64,000 bases of DNA from Taiwanofungus camphoratus (Eukaryota > Basidiomycota > Agaricomycetes > Polyporales > Taiwanofungaceae). Positions 56,716-64,000 of the stretch are shown here, piece by piece (the first letter of the stretch is position 1; each line of letters starts with the position of its first letter). The stretch is taken from positions 2,852,001 through 2,916,000 of the forward strand of contig CP021222.1 of NCBI GenBank assembly GCA_003999685.1, read 5' to 3'. Both the position numbers and the translations under genes were made by a program. Under the pieces are notes generated by a model. It did not search any database and was not told the DNA's origin. It saw only the letters and a list, made by a program, of their open reading frames with translations.

Positions 56716-58845
56716 ATGTCCTCGTCGCAGAAGGCCAAAGAGAAGGAGGTTGCTGAACCAGAGGCAAGCCAGCCCGAGATCGCTAATGGCGACGAGCATT
56801 CCGGTTCTGACCTTTCCGACGAAGAGCACGAGCACACTGGTTCCACTCTGCCCCAGGCCAGCACACCGTCCACGTCGAGTAAGAAGAGAAAGAAGAAGCG
56901 GTCAAAGGCCGTGAAGGCCCTCAATGCACTTCGTACAGGGCACAAGGATGGCATCCCGCAGAACCTTGTGCATGCAGTGCTGGACAAGGTACGGGAAGAG
57001 GGCGGCGAGGCGGCGTCCGAGGCGGATGAGACAACAGTCAGGATGGCACTGGAACAGATGAATATCAAGGACCTGATTCAGGGGAAAGCGGGCGTTGGAG
57101 GCAAGAACAGGAAGGACGCGGGTGACCACAAGGTGAGTTCTCCTTGGAGTCGACTGCAGGAGCCTCCCGCTCAAACCTTTGCCGACAGTTCTGGTCGACG
57201 CAGCCTGTGCCCCAGCTAGGTGCGCAATCACCACCCGTTGTTGGTAGCATAACTGAACAGGCGTTCTATAGGCGAAGGCCCTCCGCTTGGGGATGGATAC
57301 CTCGAACCTCCGAAACCTCCAGAAGAAGTACGGCAAGAACCATATCCTCTGCCTAAGGATTTCGAGTGGAGTGTTCTCGATGTCAACATGCCCGCGGAGG
57401 TAAGTAATCTATCTATCATGATGCATTATACCTTTCGGTGATGTGTATTTAGCTCAGGGAAGTATATGAGCTCCTCTCAGCGAACTATGTAGAAGACGAC
57501 GAAGCGGCATTCCGGTTCCAATATTCCGCAGAGTTCCTACAGTGGTATGTGTGTCTTGTATGCTTAGTCCACATCTTGACTCTTCACACCTTTACAGGGC
57601 CCTAAAACCTCCAGGCTACTACAAGGAATGGCACATTGGAGTACGTGTTGCGTCAAATAAGAAACTGGTCGCTTTTGTCTCAGCCATACCTATCACCGTT
57701 CGAGTGCGGGACAAGTAAGTCACGTTTGTCTGTTATTTGGCCAGATGGCATTGAACAAGGCGATATTCAACCAGTGCCTTCAAAGGTAGTGAAGTCAATT
57801 TCCTGTGTGTCCACAAGAAGTTGCGCTCGAAGCGGCTGGCGCCAGTCCTGATCAAAGAAATCACCCGAATGTGTCACCTGAAGGGTATATTCCAAGCGCT
57901 ATACACTGCTGGCGTCCTCCTGCCAACGCCTGTGTCTGTGGCGCGGCACGTCTATTCGTTCTCCCTTCTCTTGTCGTCTCTCATTATCCCTTCTGTTGTA
58001 GGTATTATCATCGGTGTCTCGACATCCGAAAACTCGTGGATGTGCGCTTTACGCAAGTACCGCCGACCATGACCCTCGCTCGCATGATCCGTCTGTATAA
58101 GGTACCCGAACGCCCGCGCCTCCTCCAGCAGGGGCTGCGCGAGATGGAAGAGCGCGATATACCACAGATCACAGAATTCTTCGCGCGATACATGTGTCGC
58201 TTTGGTATGGCGCCTATCATGACCAAGGAAGAAGTAGCACACCAATTTTTGAGCGGAAAAGGCGCCGGTTCGCGGGATAATGATAGCTGGAAGACTCCGA
58301 GGGAGGGGCAGGTCGTGTGGACGTATGTCGTTGAGGTCAGGTTGCACAAGTTTCCTGCATTCCAAAAGCAGCATTGACACGGACATATGCAGAATCCGGA
58401 AACACACGAGATCACAGACTACATCTCATTCTACTCCCTCCCATCGACCATCATGAACCACGAGAAGCACAACGTCCTCAACGCAGCATACCTGTACTAT
58501 TACGGTACTGACGTAGCATTCCTCGATGGAGCAGAGGAAGATGGCCGCCTTAAGAAGCGCCTTGAGGAGCTTGTCGGTGATGCTTTGATCATTGCCAGTC
58601 TTGCAAACTTCGATGTGTTCAATGCTCTGACTCTCATGGACAACCTAATATTTTTGCAGGACCACAGGGTACGTGGTCTTGCTGCTTGATTTAATCTTCA
58701 TGGACTGAATGAGAGTGGATAGTTTGGCCCTGGGGATGGTATGTTGAACTATTATCTGTATAACTGGCGCACAGCCCCTTTAGCTGGTGTTCAGTCAGCA
58801 GACGGCGTACCAGCGGGAAGGGGAATCGGGGTAGTTATGTTGTGA
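56716..58845 (+). CDS. NMT1: glycylpeptide N-tetradecanoyltransferase (N-myristoyltransferase)
   Basis: A predicted 562-residue enzyme that transfers myristate from myristoyl-CoA to N-terminal glycines. A lysine-rich, acidic N-terminal extension of ~140 residues (ribosome-targeting in relatives) precedes [109 protein letters not shown], and the C-terminal [16 protein letters not shown] ending GIGVVML, the terminal carboxylate being catalytic in this family. Exons 56716-57132, 57189-57219, 57272-57399, 57453-57544, 57598-57714, 57775-57945, 58002-58335, 58393-58668, 58723-58845. The intron 57946-58001 starts with GC (gcacgt); it is the only choice that restores VARYYHR. Confidence 0.93.
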
Positions 58846-59011
58846 TCTTCATAGCAAATACCATAGTCAGCTAATATGAATCTATTGTGTGGAAATGTAC
58901 AATGATATGATACAATCAATCTTTCAATGCTCTTCTGATCGTTCTTCAACACTAACATCATATAGCAAAAACAGCGTGCCTCGACGGGGGGGCATGCGGA
59001 ACCCTCATTGT

Positions 59012-60718
59012 CTAATCACTGTCGATGATAATGACATCCTCCTCGTCATCCTCGTCATCCATACCCCAGTCCGGAGATGGGCTTCTCGGCGGTTGCTTTT
59101 GCTTCTGTCCGTTCCTTTGTGGCAAGACTGGCACAGCGGCGCCACCAGCACCCACCGCCCGGGGGCCGGTTCCTGACTTGGAAGCCGCGGCACGAGAACG
59201 CGAGCTAAGCGTCTGACCGCCCGAGCCCCATGAGACCGTCGATGCGGACTCTTCTTTGCCCTTACCTTTTACAGTAGATGAGTTCTGCGATTGTCCACGA
59301 CCACTCAGCGTGTTGCCAGATCCGGCGAATGACTGTGTACAAGGTTTTTGAACATAAGATAGATGGGCGCTAGGAGACACGTTGCTTACCTGCGATTCAG
59401 ACGAATCCATCGGATTTGGTGCAGGGGGTTTGTATTCTGTGACATTGAACCCGAAGAACAGTGTCCCAAGAGGAAGGTTTAATGGAGCAGGGGCTGAATT
59501 GTCAGAATCTAAAGCATCTGTCGTTATGACCCGTTGCTTGCTACAAGTTGCTTCATGGTGAGCCCGGGTAAAACAATGCAGCTAGACTCCGGCTCACTCT
59601 GTCCGAATGATCTTGCTATCTTGCGGCGCTTCCTCGATCTTCCTATGGCTTACACCTTTGCCTTTCGTCTTCCGGCCAGTAAGAGTCTCGCCTTTTCCCT
59701 TGAAACTTTCCCAATGATCGCCACCCTTGCTCACGGCAATGTTGCGTGTGCTTGTACCTGCAAATGAGCCCCCGAGTGATGATGATGGTCGAGATGACGT
59801 GGGGGTTTGAGAGCTCAGGTCGATGCCATGCTTGGTAGCGATGTTAGAGGCTGGTGCGGGTTTGGGCCGCTCGGGCTCGACATATCCAACAGGGGGGGCA
59901 AAGTCGACCTCGAGATCGGTATCAAGCACACTGATTCCTTCACCACCGGGCTGTGTCTCCATCACAAGGAGCCCGAAGACTATGGAATTATAAGAGATCT
60001 CGATGATGTCGCCTTGAGTTAGCACAGAGAAATGCCGCAGAGCCTGCTCGAGCCTAATACGACGATAAGGAACTGGACATAGATAACAAAGAGAGAAAGT
60101 ATGGTAGCACGTACACAGCTTTGGGGTCTGTTATCTCGAGGAAAATCGGACTCTGAGCTTGCAGTTTGACGAACTTGCCCTTGGGTAGTTCGGCACCTGT
60201 GATGCGAATCGGATCACCCTCATCAAGGCGAAGCGTCTTCATCATCCAGTGCGGTAAATGTACGCAACCCTCTTCTGCTATGAACTCCAAAACACCAGCA
60301 TGGGTGGAAGCTGCAGGATTGCTAGGATTGTTCAACTTGAACATCCACGGTGACTCAAGATCCATTGCAGTCAAATTAGCAAGCGCAGATGGTGGCATAA
60401 TGACTACAAAAGTTAACATTAAGATAGAACAAACCTGTACAATGAGACGACACACTCTTTCCGCCGTAACTTAGGTTCTCTCGCGAATTGCCAGGGAGCA
60501 TGGCCACACTGTAAGCCTTGAGATACTCATCGTAAGCGCGTGCCGGCGGTCGGTGCATACGATGACCGAGCCCTCCACCAAAGCCTCTGCAGAAAGAAGA
60601 GCATTGAACGAAGTGTTGTACAAGCAGGGTGCCAGTGGGCAACCTACTGAGCTAATTGAGCGAAGAGACCTGCTGGTCCTCCGGCGAATGGGTTTTGTGG
60701 ATCAAACTTCGGGTTCAT
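59012..60718 (-). CDS. UFD1: ubiquitin fusion degradation protein Ufd1
   Basis: A predicted 472-residue cofactor that with Npl4 links the Cdc48/p97 ATPase to ubiquitylated proteins, as in ER-associated degradation. Seen: [105 protein letters not shown], all in Ufd1 order, then a Gly/Ser/Lys-rich tail with GTLFFGFNVTEYKPP and an acidic end (DDEDDEEDVIIIDSD). Exons (minus) 60718-60648, 60586-60456, 60403-60115, 60053-59598, 59540-59390, 59332-59012. The start used gives MNPKFDPQNPFAGG. Only 217 bp separate it from the CCT4 start. Confidence 0.92.
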
Positions 60719-60935
60719 CAGTCCTCTCGCACGCGTGATAAAAATTAATGGCATACCATATCCATGTTGCAGATTGAACTTGACGAAGGAATGGACGTGT
60801 ATCAAGAACGGAGTGCGCAACTGTGGTCAACGCGCAACTGCCACAGAGGACGTAATCGTCCAGTCACGTGAGTACGACCTTTACTTTGGATTTACTGTGA
60901 CCTCGAGTCCTTCATTGCATTTCGACGTTCCAAGT
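60719..60935. promoter_or_regulatory. divergent promoter (UFD1 / CCT4)
   Basis: 217 bp between two start codons facing apart; both products act in protein quality control, which would fit shared control but proves nothing. No named motif recognised. Confidence 0.4.
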
Positions 60936-62988
60936 ATGGCTTCATCTGTATCAGCGCCATCCCGCTCGGGTTCCAACAAGGCTTTCAATGACAAGGTCAC
61001 TATATCGATGGCTTGCATAACTTAAATCTGAACTATACTGTATACAGGGCAAACCTATGGAAGTGCGCTTGTCGAATATGGTTGCTGCAAAGGGCGCGTT
61101 CACATCGATCACTTGGTGCTTTTCTCCTTTTCGCTAACTTGAAAATGTTGCAGCCATTAGCGATGCTGTCAGGACGTCGCTAGGTCCGAGAGGTATGGAC
61201 AAGATGGTACGCGACTCGGCGTGATCGCAGTTATTCTTTCTAAATTATCGTCACCTCTTAAACAGATCCAAACACCCAAAGGAGAGCTCATCATCACAAA
61301 TGATGGTGCAACAATATTAAAGAGTATTCAAGCATTGCACCCCGCTGCAAAGATGGTGGGTGACATATTTTCTCGATGTATCCATTTCTTGATTGAGTCC
61401 TTTGCAAAGCTTGTGGACCTGTCAGCAGCACAGGATGTCGAAGCGGGTGATGGCACGACGTCAGTTGTCGTACTCGCCGGCAGCTTCCTCGGTGCTGCAG
61501 AAAAGATGCTGCAAAAAGGAATGCATCCTACAATCATCGCTGAGTCGTTTCTCAAGGCGTCCGCGAAAGCCGTGGAATATTTGACAGAAATATCTACACC
61601 CATTGATCTCAATGATAAATCGTCTCTTCTACGAGCAGCGACCACGTCCCTCAACTCAAAAGTAGGGAACTGCTGACGCGTTTTGCAATCCTCCTGACAT
61701 ATCTTATACTAGATCGTATCTCAATACTCGTCCACCCTTGCACCGATAGCTGTAGCAGCCGTGACACGGCTTGTCACACCTACATCTTCCAACGTTGATC
61801 TGCGGGACGTTCGCATAGTAAAGAAGGTCGGTGGTACCATAGAGGATACGGAGCTCGTCGATGGCGTCGTCCTCAACCAGAATGTTGTTGTTGCCGCTGG
61901 TGGCCCAACACGCATCGAGAAGGCTAAGATTGGCATTATTCAGTTCCAACTGAGTGCTCCGAAGCCTGATGTGCGTTTGTACCTGTCTTGGCTTCTACTG
62001 TTACTAAATCTGTCTTTTGCGTTCGCAGATGGATAATACCGTAGTAATCAATGACTACCGACAGATGGACAAGGTGATCAAAGAAGGACGACAATACCTT
62101 CTAAACATTTGCAAAAAGATCAAGAAGGCAAATTGCAATGTTCTGCTCATTCAAAAGTCGATCTTGCGCGACGCTGTAGACGACACCTCGCTTACCTTCC
62201 TAAAGCGCCTCAATATTCTGGTAGTGAAGGACGTCGAGCGTGATGAAATCGAGTTTCTGTCGAAGAGTCTGGGATGCAAGCCTGTTGCGGACGTCGAAGC
62301 ATTTACAGAGGACAAGCTTGGCTATGCGGAACTTGTGGACGAAACGAGCGAAGCAGGCGCGAAGGTTGTGCGCATAACAGGCGTGAAGAATCGTGGGCGC
62401 ACAGTGAGCATTCTTGCAATGGGCAGCAACAACCTCGTGCTGGAGGAGTGTGAACGCAGTCTTCACGATGCATTGTGCGTCGTTAGATGTCTCGTCAAGA
62501 AGCGGTACGCGTTGGTAGTCCTGCTCCTGTTCTGGTGTTTGACCGTTCCCCGCGTGCAGGGCTCTAATTGCGGGAGGCGGGGCTCCCGAAATCCACGTTT
62601 CCAGACTGCTCTCGCAATATGCGCAGTCGCTTAGAGGCATGGAAGCATACTGTTTCCAGGCATACGCGGACGCTCTAGAGATCATTCCGACTACGCTCGC
62701 AGAGAACGCGGGATTGAACCCGATAGCCATTGTTACCGAGCTGCGAAATCGACATGCTCTCGGCGAGCGCAATGCAGGCATCAATGTCAGGAAGGTACGT
62801 GAATGATTCATGCAGTATGTTTTGTCGCATAATATTGACCCATGACCTATCATCTGTAGGGATTGATTTCGAATATCTTAGAAGAGGATGTCGTGCAGCC
62901 GCTACTTGTGTCTACAAGTGCGGTAGAGCTTGCGACAGAGACAGTTTGCTTACTGTTAAAGATCGATGATTACGTTCAATCTCGATAG
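60936..62988 (+). CDS. CCT4: T-complex protein 1 subunit delta (CCT4)
   Basis: A predicted 532-residue subunit of the cytosolic TRiC/CCT chaperonin. Seen: [50 protein letters not shown] (ATP/Mg site), [52 protein letters not shown] and [19 protein letters not shown], all delta-type group II chaperonin blocks. Exons 60936-60995, 61048-61093, 61154-61206, 61266-61355, 61410-61661, 61713-61970, 62029-62504, 62560-62794, 62860-62988. The second intron begins with GC (gcgcgt); nearby GT donors give the wrong frame, and the GC junction yields [12 protein letters not shown] as in relatives. Confidence 0.95.
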
Positions 62989-63077
62989 ACATAGGTTACA
63001 GGAGTAACGTGTTTCACATTGTAATCAAAACGATCCAGTTCCTAGTTTGATAGACGGACACACTGTGTCACTGGCAC

Positions 63078-64000
63078 TTATGCCTCCGACAACACACGTT
63101 TTATGGCTATTCGGAGCTCTTCGCTTGCACATCGTAGACGCCATAGACAACCCTCATCGTCACTTTCCTTCAGGCGAAGAACAGCATATCCCCCATCGTT
63201 GCCCGAGTCAGGCGCAACAGATATCAAAATTTTCAATTCTCCTGCAACCGAAGGTACCATAAGTGGGCACTTGTCAAGACCAGAACCAAGGCCTAACTCA
63301 CCTACGAAGGGTGCCTGATCCGCTGGTGTGACCTGCAGGCGTCGCTGCATGCCCTGCAGTAGCCGTACAACAGCGTCTATAGACATCTCGCACCATCCTC
63401 GGGAATTGTAGGTCTCTAGATCGTTCCAAATGCCTTCGAAGTCAGGCTCGACGACGTTAAACGCATCTGAAATTAGTGCTGTCGGTGCTGTCACGAAGGG
63501 TGAGTCGAGAGCAATCAGGTCGACGCGGGTAGCCTGGAGCGTCATTAATTGGGCAAGCGGACGCGGAGAAACAATTGAAGTCCCTTACACTATCGTCCTC
63601 GATGTGTACAGCGGGTAAAGGAACGTCTCTCGTTCGTTGTGATCCCTGCCATTCTCCTCTGAATGAGATTTAGCAGGCATTCGATGGGGACTCACTGAAG
63701 AAAGTGTCACCAAGTCACTTCGACCTGCGACAAGTGTAAGGTCACCCGGTGATAAAGTTCGGGATGGAGCATCCTGTGTGATCCGCATCTGCCCCACAAA
63801 CTTCGAACTGCCGTCATCGGACGCGCGCGAACTACTGGTGCTTAGACGTCTCAGGCGAGAGGAGAGCTTCGGAGGCTCGTAAGCCTCATAACGCAACTTG
63901 TTTGGACTATGTGAATTGCGGGATGCAGAATGTACTGGCTTGAGCGGGGGTGAATGAGGGGCAACGACATTGACTTTCTCCGCTTCATACTTCTCCAGTG
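63078..64000 (-). CDS. 3' part of an unidentified gene (runs off the window)
   Basis: Exons (minus) 64000-63591 (open to the edge), 63533-63302, 63241-63078. The 57-nt intron 63534-63590 joins SRTI to ATRVDLIALDSPF in phase. The next intron (63242-63301, gtgagt donor) is exactly 60 nt with no stop, so it could also be read through; splicing gives APFVGELKILIS. The first exon is Ser/Pro/Arg-rich and likely disordered; the end looks globular (PDFEGIWNDLETYNSRGWCE, VVRLLQGMQRRL, GGYAVLRLKESDD, LRIAIKRVLSEA). I do not recognise the family. Confidence 0.6.

Noticed and set aside
1-64000. CRISPR arrays, operons, prokaryotic phage or bacterial transfer
   Set aside because: The DNA is fungal throughout, with spliced genes; no spaced direct-repeat array of that kind is present.

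Overview
The window is nuclear DNA of a filamentous basidiomycete, most likely an Agaricomycete (mushroom or polypore type); the rank is inferred from gene architecture, not from a marker gene. Genes are dense and cut by many short GT-AG introns, mostly 50-65 nt. Several proteins use exons of only 8-30 nt. The predicted proteins are ordinary eukaryotic housekeeping proteins of fungal type. I placed 17 complete genes and two partial genes (one at each edge) by following splice sites and reading frame across about 97 introns. Coordinates given as CDS run from start codon to stop codon, with exons listed in the evidence.

Layout. 1-5318: the 3' end of an unidentified gene, a seven-knuckle CNBP/Gis2 zinc-knuckle protein, cytochrome c oxidase subunit IV and the proteasome subunit Rpn8. 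5319-26238: a mobile-element nest with two intergenic flanks. 26239-40622: fibrillarin, a PMT2-type protein O-mannosyltransferase, a Ubp3/USP10-like deubiquitinase, a long coiled-coil protein and a Hel2/ZNF598 RING ligase. 40623-49984: mitochondrial ribosomal protein mL54, a short-chain dehydrogenase, a WD40 TFIIIC-subunit-like protein and a zinc-less MDR oxidoreductase. 49985-53172: a gene-poor gap with a tRNA-like sequence. 53173-64000: a 2OG-Fe(II) oxygenase, OGG1, N-myristoyltransferase, Ufd1, CCT4 and the 3' part of an unidentified gene.

The nest can be read as layers. A non-autonomous DNA transposon with 22-bp terminal inverted repeats (6472-25645) was entered by a 5'-truncated LINE (6627-25073) with a 14-bp target duplication and an A-rich 3' tail. 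The LINE then took four LTR insertions: a solo LTR of one family (19559-20538), two solo LTRs of a Ty3/Gypsy family placed tail to tail (21014-22768 and 22793-24400), and a whole-looking Ty3/Gypsy element (7496-19552) whose 1608-bp LTRs are almost identical. All four LTR insertions have 4-bp duplications built on a CGC core. The Gypsy element carries an antisense accessory reading frame and two copies of a hairpin-plus-polypurine module whose stems covary.

Functional links. Protein quality control and ubiquitin genes recur (Rpn8, Ubp3-like, Hel2-like, Ufd1, CCT4), as do translation and ribosome genes (fibrillarin, mL54, CNBP, Hel2). Nothing in the sequence shows that they form a regulated cluster. 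Several neighbours are divergent pairs sharing short promoters (Ufd1/CCT4, TFIIIC-like/MDR, Ubp3-like/coiled-coil).
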